From Musicola paradisiaca NCPPB 2511 (GTDB taxonomy: Bacteria > Pseudomonadota > Gammaproteobacteria > Enterobacterales > Enterobacteriaceae): 64,000 bases of DNA. A program made the translations under genes and the position numbers. The first letter of the stretch is position 1; every line of letters starts with the position of its first letter. The DNA lies in assembly GCF_000400505.1 (NCBI RefSeq), contig NZ_CM001857.1, positions 2,346,257 to 2,410,256 on the forward strand, in the 5' to 3' direction. Below are positions 54,951 to 64,000 of this stretch, piece after piece. A model generated the notes under the pieces. That model did not search any database. It saw only the letters and a list, made by a program, of their open reading frames with translations, and was not told the origin of the DNA.

Positions 54951-55838
54951 ATGACATCACAGAAAGCCACCCTTGCCGGACTTCTCGCCATCCTGCTTTG
55001 GAGTACATCCGTCGGCATCATTCGCAGTGTGACCGAAGTATTGGGGGCGCTAGGGGGCGCGGCCATGATTTATACAGCCAGCGCCCTCTGTCTGTTATTG
55101 TCCGGCCATCGTCCCCATATTCGCGCGCGATCGAAGATCTACCTGCTGGTAGGCGGCGCTCTGTTTGTCAGTTACGAAATCTGTTTCTCACTGGCTATCG
55201 GCATGGCGGAAAACCGGATACAAGCCATGGAATTGGGAATGATTAACTATCTATGGCCTTGCCTGACGATACTCTTTTCGCTGTTTATCAATCATCAGCG
55301 AAGCCGAATATGGTTATGGCCCGGCATCGCGCTATCTATTGCCGGCATACTTTGGGTCCTGAAGGGCGATGGCGAATGGGCTCCCGCATTAATGTGGCGG
55401 AATATTCTCACTAATCCACTCGCTTATGGTATGGCATTGGTCGCTGCCGTTGTCTGGGCGCTGTATTGCAATGTCTCTCGCCGATTCGGCGATGGAAAAA
55501 GCAGCGTTGTGTTGTTTTTTATCGCTGTTTCCGGCCTATTGTGGCTGCAATATCTGCTTAATCACGCACCGGTATTGGTTTTCTCACCACGGATCCTGCT
55601 GGAATTGCTGTTCATTGGTGCATCGACGGCGTCAGCTTATGTGGCATGGGATATCGGCATCCAGCGCGGCAATATGGCGTTGCTGGCGACGGCCTCCTAT
55701 TTTACGCCGGTGTTGACCACGTTGATGGCATCAGTCTGGCTGCAGGTCATGCCAACACTCAATTTCTGGCAAGGCGTTATCATGGTGACTGTCGGATCCT
55801 TGCTATCCTGGTTGGCAACGAGAGAAACCGCAAAGTAA
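54951..55838 (+). CDS. yddG: Aromatic amino acid exporter YddG
   Basis: EamA/DMT-superfamily exporter of 295 residues (E. coli 293) with about ten membrane helices, starting MTSQKATLAGLLAILLWSTSVGIIRSVTE at ATG 54951. YddG exports Phe, Tyr, Trp and paraquat in enterobacteria. Characteristic stretches are ENRIQAMELGMINYLWPCLTILFSLFIN and ASTASAYVAWDIGIQRGN. It follows nadE by 79 bp; in E. coli it lies elsewhere, so this adjacency is lineage-specific. Confidence 0.92.
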   Translation: MTSQKATLAGLLAILLWSTSVGIIRSVTEVLGALGGAAMIYTASALCLLLSGHRPHIRARSKIYLLVGGALFVSYEICFSLAIGMAENRIQAMELGMINYLWPCLTILFSLFINHQRSRIWLWPGIALSIAGILWVLKGDGEWAPALMWRNILTNPLAYGMALVAAVVWALYCNVSRRFGDGKSSVVLFFIAVSGLLWLQYLLNHAPVLVFSPRILLELLFIGASTASAYVAWDIGIQRGNMALLATASYFTPVLTTLMASVWLQVMPTLNFWQGVIMVTVGSLLSWLATRETAK

Positions 55839-55884
55839 TGCAGCGACGGATTCATTTACAAACGCGGGGGGGTTAGCCGCCGAT

Positions 55885-55907
55885 AAAATGCATGTAAAAT
55901 GCATTTT
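55885..55907. promoter_or_regulatory. NsrR box upstream of ygbA
   Basis: Two ATGCAT cores with A/T flanks in an 11-1-11 arrangement (10 of 11 positions symmetric, centre 55896) match the NsrR consensus. In E. coli ygbA is an NsrR target induced by nitric oxide. Confidence 0.8.
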
Positions 55908-55929
55908 TTATTGTGACGGACGTAATGAC

Positions 55930-56283
55930 GTGGCTAAATTAACGCCTTCCGGCAAGCGGATTCAACGGGAAATTCAAACGATTACGCATATGGTGGCGTT
56001 GTATGAGAAGGCGTTTCCACCCCCTGAATATAGCCCAGAACAATACACCCAGTTGCTGGCTTATGCCGTGAAACGCCTGGAGAAATGCTATTACGGCGAA
56101 AATAAGCCCGCCTGCAAGCACTGCCCAATCCATTGCTATCAACCCGCAAAACGCGAAGCCATAAAAGCGGTCATGCGTTGGTCGGGGCCACGAATGCTGA
56201 TCCATCACCCGATTCTGGCTATCCGTCATCTGATCGACGATCACAAGCCCGTGCCGCCTAAACCGGAAAAACCGTCGCGATAA
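55930..56283 (+). CDS. ygbA: Nitrous-oxide/NO-stimulated promoter family protein YgbA
   Basis: Protein of 117 residues from GTG 55930 (VAKLTPSGKRIQREIQTITHMVALYEKAF), equal in length to E. coli YgbA. An in-frame ATG at 55888 lies inside the NsrR operator and is unlikely to be the start. The Cys/His cluster CYYGENKPACKHCPIHCY suggests a metal or Fe-S site. YgbA is reported to help recovery from NO stress; its mechanism is unclear. It stands alone after yddG with its own NsrR box. Confidence 0.9.
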   Translation: MAKLTPSGKRIQREIQTITHMVALYEKAFPPPEYSPEQYTQLLAYAVKRLEKCYYGENKPACKHCPIHCYQPAKREAIKAVMRWSGPRMLIHHPILAIRHLIDDHKPVPPKPEKPSR

Positions 56284-56610
56284 ACCAATGGCGTATCACC
56301 CGTGATGAAACCTCATTGATAGCCTGCGTTTTCTTCCACATTGTTCGCCCTGTGCCCTACCTGCTGCGACACGGGTACCCCGAAGGACGCTCTGCGGCTA
56401 TTACTCTGTGCTGCGATGTGGCGGCGACCAGGCTGACAAGTCACTGTCATCATGCCGCGCCTTTCTTTGACCGATTGGGGTGTCAGTAAAACCACTGATG
56501 GCGGTTCTTGGCGTGATGGTAGGCACACTGATGCGGAGCCAGAAGACGAGCGCGGTGTTCATCTCGTGACATCATCTCGTGTCAACGCTATTCAGGACGG
56601 ATCATCCCAA
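56284..56610. other. GC-balanced gap between ygbA and ihfA
   Basis: About 330 bp with no supported gene. Open frames on both strands (for example 56313-56528 minus) lack a ribosome-binding site or a recognisable family. It could be a remnant of a lost gene: in E. coli btuC follows ihfA here. Confidence 0.4.
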
Positions 56611-56638
56611 AGAAAAAGGCCGCTGACGCGGCCTTTTA
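56611..56638 (-). terminator. Terminator of the pheST-ihfA transcript
   Basis: On the minus strand GGCCGC-GTCA-GCGGCC is followed by TTTTTC; a perfect 6-bp GC stem 8 bp after the ihfA stop. Confidence 0.85.
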
Positions 56639-56645
56639 CACTTAC

Positions 56646-56945
56646 TCAGGAAGCCTTGGGGGAAGCGTTCTCCACCCTGCTCTTTAATTTTTGTCCCGGG
56701 CGGAACGTAACAACGCGGCGAGCCGTGATTGGAATATCTTCGCCGGTTTTCGGGTTACGTCCAGGTCGCTGGTTTTTGTCCCGCAAATCAAAATTGCCGA
56801 AACCCGACAGCTTGACCTGCTCACCATTTTCCAACGCGCGGCGAACTTCTTCAAAAAACAACTCAACTAGCTCTTTGGCATCCCGTTTGCTGAGCCCTAG
56901 CTTTTCAAACAGGTATTCTGACATTTCAGCTTTAGTAAGCGCCAT
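56646..56945 (-). CDS. ihfA: Integration host factor subunit alpha
   Basis: DNA-bending protein of 99 residues, nearly identical to E. coli IHF-alpha ([41 protein letters not shown]). The beta-arm with the intercalating proline is in [25 protein letters not shown]. It pairs with IhfB to bend DNA at promoters, origins and recombination sites. The start lies 4 bp after the pheT stop, so it is translated with pheT; an additional promoter inside pheT is known in E. coli. Confidence 0.97.
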   Translation of the reverse strand: MALTKAEMSEYLFEKLGLSKRDAKELVELFFEEVRRALENGEQVKLSGFGNFDLRDKNQRPGRNPKTGEDIPITARRVVTFRPGQKLKSRVENASPKAS

Positions 56946-56949
56946 AGGT

Positions 56950-59337
56950 TTAATCCCTCAAGGATGCTTGGAATCGCTGTTTCAGTGCAGCTACGCATTG
57001 CGCAACGGTAGCGGCAATTTCCTCTTCTGCCAGTGTTCGAGAGGTATCCTGCAATACCAGACTGATAGCCAGGCTCTTATACCCTTCCGCTACGCCCTTG
57101 CCTCGATACACGTCAAACAAGTTTACGCCAACTAACTGATTTGCGCCAACTTTCTTGCACTCAGCCAAAACGTCGCCTGCCGGCACGTTTTCAGCCACTA
57201 CCACAGCGATGTCACGACGGTTTGCAGGGAAACGAGAAACATCAGTTGCTTCCGGCACAGCACGATCGGCAAGCTTATCCCACAGCACTTCAAACACCAC
57301 GGTACGCCCGTTCAAGTCCAGTTTGCGCTCCAATTCCGGGTGGATAACGCCCAGATAGCCAATGCGTTTATCCGCCAGATAGATGCCGGCGCTCTGCCCA
57401 GGGTGCAACGCCGGATTAGCCTCAGCCCGAAACTCAATGTCTGAAAGTTTACCTGTCAACGACAGCACGGCTTCCAAATCACCTTTTAAATCATAGAAAT
57501 CAACAGACTGACGTGCCAAATCCCAGTGTTCTTCATACCGTGTACCGGTAATCACACCCGCCAACATCGTATCCTGACGAATGCCCAGATCAGCGGTTGC
57601 ATCAGGAACAAAACGCAATCCACTTTCAAACAGACGCAAACGGCTTTGCTGACGATTCTGGTTATAAACCACCGCGCCCAACAGACCACTCCACAACGAC
57701 AGTCGCATCGCGGACATTTCAACAGAGATCGAGCTTGGCAGAATCAATGCGTCCTGTCCCGGATGGATCAGCGACTGAATTTTCGGATCAACAAAACTGT
57801 AAGTAATTGCTTCCTGGAAGCCACGATCCACCAGCATGTTCTTGACGCGCTTGAGCGGCAAATCGGCCTCGCGATGTTGCGTCATCTTCAGCGGGGCGTG
57901 CGTCGCAATGTTCGGGATATTGTCGTAGCCATAAACGCGCGCGACTTCTTCCACCAGATCTTCTTCAATGTCCATATCGAAACGCCAGCTTGGCGCCACT
58001 GCCTGCCATCCTTCGGCGATTTTCGTCACGCTACAGCCCAGGCGAGTCAGAATATCCTGCACTTTCTCATCCGGCACCACATGGCCGATCAAACGATCCA
58101 GTTTTTCGCGCCGCAGAGTAATCGTGGCGCGCGCAGGCAGAGTGGACTCACAGGTGACATCCATAACCGGCCCGGCCTGCCCGCCGCAAATATCCAGCAG
58201 CAAGCAAGTCGCACGCTCAATCGCCTTGTGCTGCAACGCCGGATCCACGCCGCGTTCATAGCGGTGCGAAGCATCGGTGTGCAGGCCATAACGACGTGCG
58301 CGACCGGTAATAGACAGTGGATTAAAATAGGCGCACTCCAGCAACACGTTCTGTGTTGCACCATTTACACCTGAATGTTCCCCACCGAAGATACCGCCCA
58401 ACGCCAGTGCTTTTTGATGATCGGCAATCACCAATGTATCCGGTTTCAGCGATACATCACTGCCATCCAGCAAGCGCAGCACTTCGCCTTCCTGAGCCAA
58501 ACGCACCACGATACCGCCCTCCAACCGATCAAGGTCGAAAGCATGCATCGGTTGCCCCAGTTCAAGCAGCACATAATTAGTGACATCAACCACCGGGTCG
58601 ATGGAACGAATGCCGCAACGACGCAGTTTTTCGCGCATCCATAACGGCGTCGTCGCGTTGACGTTGATCCCTTTAACCACACGTCCCAGATAGCGCGGAC
58701 AAGCCTCCGTCGCGTCAACCTGAATCGGGAACCGATCCTCGATTGTCGGAGCGACAGGGCTAACAACCGGTTCACTTAGCGCTAACGCATTCAGCACAGC
58801 CACATCACGCGCTACGCCGAGGATACCCAGACAGTCGGCACGATTCGGCGTCACGCTGATTTCAATCGTATTGTCATCCAGTTGCAGATAGTTGCGAATA
58901 TCCGTGCCAATCGGCGCATCCAGCGGCAGCTCAATGATCCCGCTGTGATCGTCGGAAATACCCAGTTCGGAAAAAGAGCACAACATTCCCTCTGACGGTT
59001 CGCCACGGAGCTTGGCGGCCTTGATTTTAAAATCACCAGGCAATACCGCGCCGACCGTGGCCACCGCCACTTTCAACCCCTGGCGGCAGTTGGGCGCACC
59101 GCACACGATGTCCAGCAGGCGTTCGCCACCAACGTTAACTTTGGTGACGCGCAGTTTATCGGCGTTAGGATGCTGCCCACATTCAACGACTTCGCCGACC
59201 ACCACGCCGTGAAAAGCACCGGCCACCGGCTCAACACCATCGACTTCTAGCCCAGCCATGGTGATTTGTTCAGATAAGGCTTCGCTACTGATAGCGGGGT
59301 TAACCCATTCCCTTAACCAGAGTTCACTGAATTTCAT
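56950..59337 (-). CDS. pheT: Phenylalanine-tRNA ligase beta subunit
   Basis: Large subunit of 795 residues of the alpha2-beta2 PheRS. In order: N-terminal tRNA-binding OB domain (about 40-150, [30 protein letters not shown]), B3/B4 editing domain (about 200-400), B5 DNA-binding-like domain, a catalytic-like core, and the C-terminal FDX-ACB anticodon-binding domain ([22 protein letters not shown]). The length equals E. coli PheT. It begins 14 bp after pheS and is followed by ihfA. Confidence 0.97.
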   Translation of the reverse strand: MKFSELWLREWVNPAISSEALSEQITMAGLEVDGVEPVAGAFHGVVVGEVVECGQHPNADKLRVTKVNVGGERLLDIVCGAPNCRQGLKVAVATVGAVLPGDFKIKAAKLRGEPSEGMLCSFSELGISDDHSGIIELPLDAPIGTDIRNYLQLDDNTIEISVTPNRADCLGILGVARDVAVLNALALSEPVVSPVAPTIEDRFPIQVDATEACPRYLGRVVKGINVNATTPLWMREKLRRCGIRSIDPVVDVTNYVLLELGQPMHAFDLDRLEGGIVVRLAQEGEVLRLLDGSDVSLKPDTLVIADHQKALALGGIFGGEHSGVNGATQNVLLECAYFNPLSITGRARRYGLHTDASHRYERGVDPALQHKAIERATCLLLDICGGQAGPVMDVTCESTLPARATITLRREKLDRLIGHVVPDEKVQDILTRLGCSVTKIAEGWQAVAPSWRFDMDIEEDLVEEVARVYGYDNIPNIATHAPLKMTQHREADLPLKRVKNMLVDRGFQEAITYSFVDPKIQSLIHPGQDALILPSSISVEMSAMRLSLWSGLLGAVVYNQNRQQSRLRLFESGLRFVPDATADLGIRQDTMLAGVITGTRYEEHWDLARQSVDFYDLKGDLEAVLSLTGKLSDIEFRAEANPALHPGQSAGIYLADKRIGYLGVIHPELERKLDLNGRTVVFEVLWDKLADRAVPEATDVSRFPANRRDIAVVVAENVPAGDVLAECKKVGANQLVGVNLFDVYRGKGVAEGYKSLAISLVLQDTSRTLAEEEIAATVAQCVAALKQRFQASLRD

Positions 59338-59351
59338 ATTGCTATTCCGCC

Positions 59352-60392
<1,041 letters not shown>

Positions 60393-60434
60393 TCAGTACG
60401 CCGGAACCCCGTTGCGGGATCCGAGGCTCGTTCC

Positions 60435-60460
60435 AATAAAAAAGCCTCCATTCAGGAGGC
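60435..60460 (-). terminator. pheST attenuator terminator
   Basis: On the minus strand GCCTCC-TGAAT-GGAGGC is followed by TTTTTTATT. It lies between the pheM leader peptide and pheS, the classical attenuation layout: when charged tRNA-Phe is scarce, ribosome stalling in pheM should prevent its formation. Confidence 0.85.
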
Positions 60461-60508
60461 TCAGGCGCTATCTTTCGTTTCTTTTCTTACGCGCAAAGCC
60501 CCCGTCGT

Positions 60509-60553
60509 TCAGGCGCTAAAGTAAAAAAAGAAACGGAAAATAGCAGTGTTCAT
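60509..60553 (-). CDS. pheM: pheST operon leader peptide PheM
   Basis: A 14-codon frame reads [14 protein letters not shown], almost the E. coli leader [14 protein letters not shown], with five Phe codons, three of them consecutive. It lies upstream of the attenuator hairpin, so ribosome speed over the Phe codons sets pheST transcription. Confidence 0.93.
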   Translation of the reverse strand: [14 protein letters not shown]

Positions 60554-60661
60554 ACTTGCGTTACCTTGTCGTTATCATTCTGGTTGAAGATATACTTATT
60601 CTACATTGTCTGAAAGACAAAAATCTGAATCAGAACAATAAATTCAGTCTAGTGAAAACGA

Positions 60662-60686
60662 AAAGAGGGAGACAAGCCCCCTCTTT
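60662..60686 (-). terminator. Terminator-like hairpin downstream of rplT
   Basis: On the minus strand AAAGAGGG-N9-CCCTCTTT is followed by TCGTTTTC. It separates the infC-rpmI-rplT transcript from the phe operon. Confidence 0.7.
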
Positions 60687-60694
60687 CATCTGAC

Positions 60695-61069
<375 letters not shown>

Positions 61070-61091
61070 TTATTCTGAATGAAAAGGTTAC

Positions 61092-61310
<219 letters not shown>

Positions 61311-61382
61311 TTAATAAAACGAATCAGATAAGGCGAACAAAAACCGCGCCGAACAAGCAGCGCGGTTTGTTACTTGAGAGCC

Positions 61383-61928
<546 letters not shown>

Positions 61929-63857
61929 TTATTCCTCCAACTGATGAAGACTACGGCTGCGAATCTCTTCCTGCAGCTTATTGATCACTTCACTGACATC
62001 GATACTCCCCAAATCCTTGCCCCGGCGGGTACGGACAGCTACTTTGCCTGCCTCGACCTCTTTATCACCACAAACAAGCATATAAGGAACACGCCGTAAA
62101 GTGTGCTCGCGGATTTTAAAGCCTATCTTCTCATTTCTCAAGTCTGCTTTGACACGAATACCTGCATCCTGCAATTTTCTGGTCAATTCGCTGACATAAT
62201 CAGACTGACTATCGGTAATATTCATTACCACAACCTGAACGGGAGCCAGCCATGTCGGGAAGAACCCGGCAAACTCCTCAGTCAGAATACCAATAAAGCG
62301 CTCCATGGAGCCTAAAATCGCCCGATGGATCATAACCGGAACCTGGCGCTCATTGTTTTCACCGACATAGGATGCATTCAGTCGGCCAGGCAATGAGAAA
62401 TCAAGCTGGACAGTACCACACTGCCAGGCGCGATCCAGGCAGTCATGTAGAGTAAATTCGATTTTCGGGCCGTAAAATGCACCTTCTCCCGGCTGGTATT
62501 CAAACGGAATGCCATTCTCTGTCAGAGCCGCCGCCAAATCCTCTTCGGCGCGATCCCACATTTCGTCACTACCAATGCGCTTTTCGGGACGGGTTGACAA
62601 TTTAACCGCTATTTTCTCAAAACCGAAGGTGCCATACATGTCATACACCATCTTAATACAACTGTTCACTTCGGTACGAACTTGTTCTTCAGTACAGAAA
62701 ATATGCGCATCATCCTGAGTAAAACCGCGTACACGCATCAGCCCATGCAGAGAACCAGACGGTTCGTTACGATGGCAACTACCGAATTCCGCCATACGCA
62801 GGGGAAGATCGCGGTAGGACTTCAGGCCCTGATTGAAAATCTGTACATGACCAGGACAGTTCATCGGTTTAATACAATATTCCCGGTTCTCTGACGAAGT
62901 TGTAAACATCGCTTCTTTGTAGTTTTCCCAGTGACCGGTTTTTTCCCACAGAACCCGATCCATCATAAATGGACCTTTAACTTCCTGATATTGATATTCT
63001 TTCAGCTTCATACGCACGAAAGCTTCAAGCTCACGGAAGATCGTCCAGCCATCGTTATGCCAGAACACCATCCCCGGTGCTTCTTCTTGCATATGATAGA
63101 GATCAAGCTGCTTGCCAATTTTGCGATGATCGCGCTTGGCCGCCTCTTCCAGACGCTGCAAATATGCGCTCAACTGTTTCTTGTCAGCCCACGCAGTACC
63201 GTAAATACGCTGCAGCATTTTGTTATTACTGTCGCCACGCCAGTATGCGCCTGAAGTTTTCTGCAGTTTGAAATGATGACAAAAACGCATGTTCGGCACA
63301 TGCGGACCGCGGCACATATCAATGTATTCTTCGTGATGATAGAGGCCTGGTCGATCGTCACGGCTAATATTTTCGTCAAGAATGGCCACTTTGTAAGATT
63401 CGCCGCGCGCAGCAAAAGTATCACGCGCTTCCTGCCAACTTACTTTCTTCTTAATGACGTCGTAGTCTTTTTCAGCCAACTCATGCATCCGCTTTTCAAG
63501 CAGATCCAAATCTTCCTGAGTCAAGGGACGGTCTAGGTCGACGTCATAATAAAAACCATTGTCGATAACCGGTCCAATCGCCATTTGAGTTTCCGGCCAC
63601 AACTGTTTGATGGCATGCCCCAACAGATGCGCACAGGAATGACGGAGAATATCCAGTCCGTCGTCATCTTTGGTAGTGATAATTGACAACTGAGCATCAG
63701 TTTCAATCAAATCGCGCGCATCAACCAACTCACCATTGACCTTGCCCGCGATACACGCTTTCGCCAAGCCAGGGCCAATATCCGATGCAACATCAAAAGG
63801 AGAGACGGCACGCTCGTAATGACGCTGACTACCATCAGGAAGTGTAATAACAGGCAT
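61929..63857 (-). CDS. thrS: Threonine-tRNA ligase
   Basis: Class II synthetase of 642 residues (E. coli 642) from ATG 63857 ([34 protein letters not shown]). TGS domain (1-62), editing domain with HxxxH ([18 protein letters not shown]), catalytic core with zinc ligands ([32 protein letters not shown]) and the C-terminal anticodon-binding domain are in order. In E. coli ThrRS represses its own mRNA by binding a tRNA-like leader; that element is visible here. It is first of thrS-infC-rpmI-rplT. Confidence 0.98.
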   Translation of the reverse strand: MPVITLPDGSQRHYERAVSPFDVASDIGPGLAKACIAGKVNGELVDARDLIETDAQLSIITTKDDDGLDILRHSCAHLLGHAIKQLWPETQMAIGPVIDNGFYYDVDLDRPLTQEDLDLLEKRMHELAEKDYDVIKKKVSWQEARDTFAARGESYKVAILDENISRDDRPGLYHHEEYIDMCRGPHVPNMRFCHHFKLQKTSGAYWRGDSNNKMLQRIYGTAWADKKQLSAYLQRLEEAAKRDHRKIGKQLDLYHMQEEAPGMVFWHNDGWTIFRELEAFVRMKLKEYQYQEVKGPFMMDRVLWEKTGHWENYKEAMFTTSSENREYCIKPMNCPGHVQIFNQGLKSYRDLPLRMAEFGSCHRNEPSGSLHGLMRVRGFTQDDAHIFCTEEQVRTEVNSCIKMVYDMYGTFGFEKIAVKLSTRPEKRIGSDEMWDRAEEDLAAALTENGIPFEYQPGEGAFYGPKIEFTLHDCLDRAWQCGTVQLDFSLPGRLNASYVGENNERQVPVMIHRAILGSMERFIGILTEEFAGFFPTWLAPVQVVVMNITDSQSDYVSELTRKLQDAGIRVKADLRNEKIGFKIREHTLRRVPYMLVCGDKEVEAGKVAVRTRRGKDLGSIDVSEVINKLQEEIRSRSLHQLEE

Positions 63858-63871
63858 GTTAATTCCCTTAT

Positions 63872-63906
63872 CTGCAGTGGTGATCCACACGAAAGATCAC
63901 ATGCAA
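63872..63906 (-). promoter_or_regulatory. thrS translational operator, anticodon-arm mimic
   Basis: On the minus strand GTGATC-TTTCGTGTG-GATCAC forms a stem-loop whose loop holds CGT, a threonine anticodon, and it ends about 23 nt before the start codon, just before the AAGGGA ribosome-binding site. This matches domain 2 of the E. coli thrS operator, which ThrRS binds to block ribosome loading. The rest of the leader runs to the window end. Confidence 0.85.
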
Positions 63907-64000
63907 AAGATAATTTCTGTTTAGTTTTTCAGTTCGAAAAAATATTTAACCCACAATTGTTAAATAATATTCCGACTATCCGTAGGTTACAGCGTTCCAA

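Noticed and set aside
56452-57135. 227-codon plus-strand frame across ihfA and pheT
   Set aside because: Runs antisense through two conserved genes and a terminator; not plausible as a gene.
57526-58374. 282-codon plus-strand frame opposite pheT
   Set aside because: Antisense shadow of pheT without initiation signals.

Overview
The window is chromosomal DNA of a soft-rot enterobacterium, almost certainly a Dickeya species. Two things point there. The backbone follows the E. coli K-12 gene order closely (ycgN-ycgM-ycgL-minCDE-rnd-fadD-yeaY-tsaB-yoaA-yoaB-yoaH-pabB-nudL-sdaA-yoaE-manXYZ-yobD-mntP-rlmA-cspC, yniA-yniB, ydjM-tcyP-osmE-nadE, ihfA-pheT-pheS-pheM-rplT-rpmI-infC-thrS). Inserted in it is the pectin-catabolism block typical of Dickeya/Pectobacterium (kdgF, kduI-kduD, pelW-togMNAB-kdgM-paeX).

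Region 1 (1-13929, minus strand) is a contact-dependent inhibition / two-partner secretion locus in the order cdiB-cdiA-cdiI (hecB-hecA-like). It encodes an outer-membrane TpsB transporter, a giant filamentous-haemagglutinin-like effector of about 3860 residues with a VENN pretoxin motif and a C-terminal toxin tail, and an Imm8-like immunity protein whose GTG start overlaps the toxin stop. In this sequence cdiA is split by a one-base deletion near 9285. A strikingly AT-rich, non-repetitive segment lies where the receptor-binding region of CdiA proteins is expected.

Region 2 (14.5-37.2 kb) is conserved core: cell-division site selection (minCDE), RNase D, fatty-acid activation, tRNA t6A synthesis (tsaB), a DinG-family helicase, folate synthesis (pabB), CoA hydrolysis (nudL), serine deamination (sdaA), the mannose PTS (manXYZ), manganese efflux (mntP behind a yybP-ykoY riboswitch), rRNA methylation and a cold-shock-type protein. 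A 1.3-kb AT-rich stretch without a convincing gene follows (37.2-38.5 kb).

Region 3 (38.5-51.1 kb): fructosamine-kinase-like yniA and membrane protein yniB, then the oligogalacturonide pathway. KdgM (outer-membrane porin) and TogMNAB (ABC importer) bring oligogalacturonides in. PelW cleaves them in the cytoplasm, and KdgF, KduI and KduD convert the unsaturated products to KDG. PaeX removes acetyl groups in the periplasm, but paeX is frameshifted here in a run of seven G.

Region 4 (51.2-64 kb): an SOS-type ydjM with a LexA box but an in-frame TGA, cystine transporter tcyP, osmE, nadE, yddG, an NsrR-box-controlled ygbA, then the translation cluster ihfA-pheT-pheS-pheM-rplT-rpmI-infC-thrS on the minus strand. 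Its classical regulatory elements are readable: the phe attenuator, the ATT start of infC, and a tRNA-like thrS operator.

No tRNA, rRNA, CRISPR array, intact insertion sequence or prophage was seen. No clearly new system was found. The best candidates for novelty are the toxin/immunity pair, the AT-rich cdiA insert, a hairpin in the sdaA leader, and a degenerate inverted-repeat element between togB and kdgM. Three otherwise intact genes (cdiA, paeX, ydjM) each carry one disabling change, so real gene loss and sequencing error both need to be considered.
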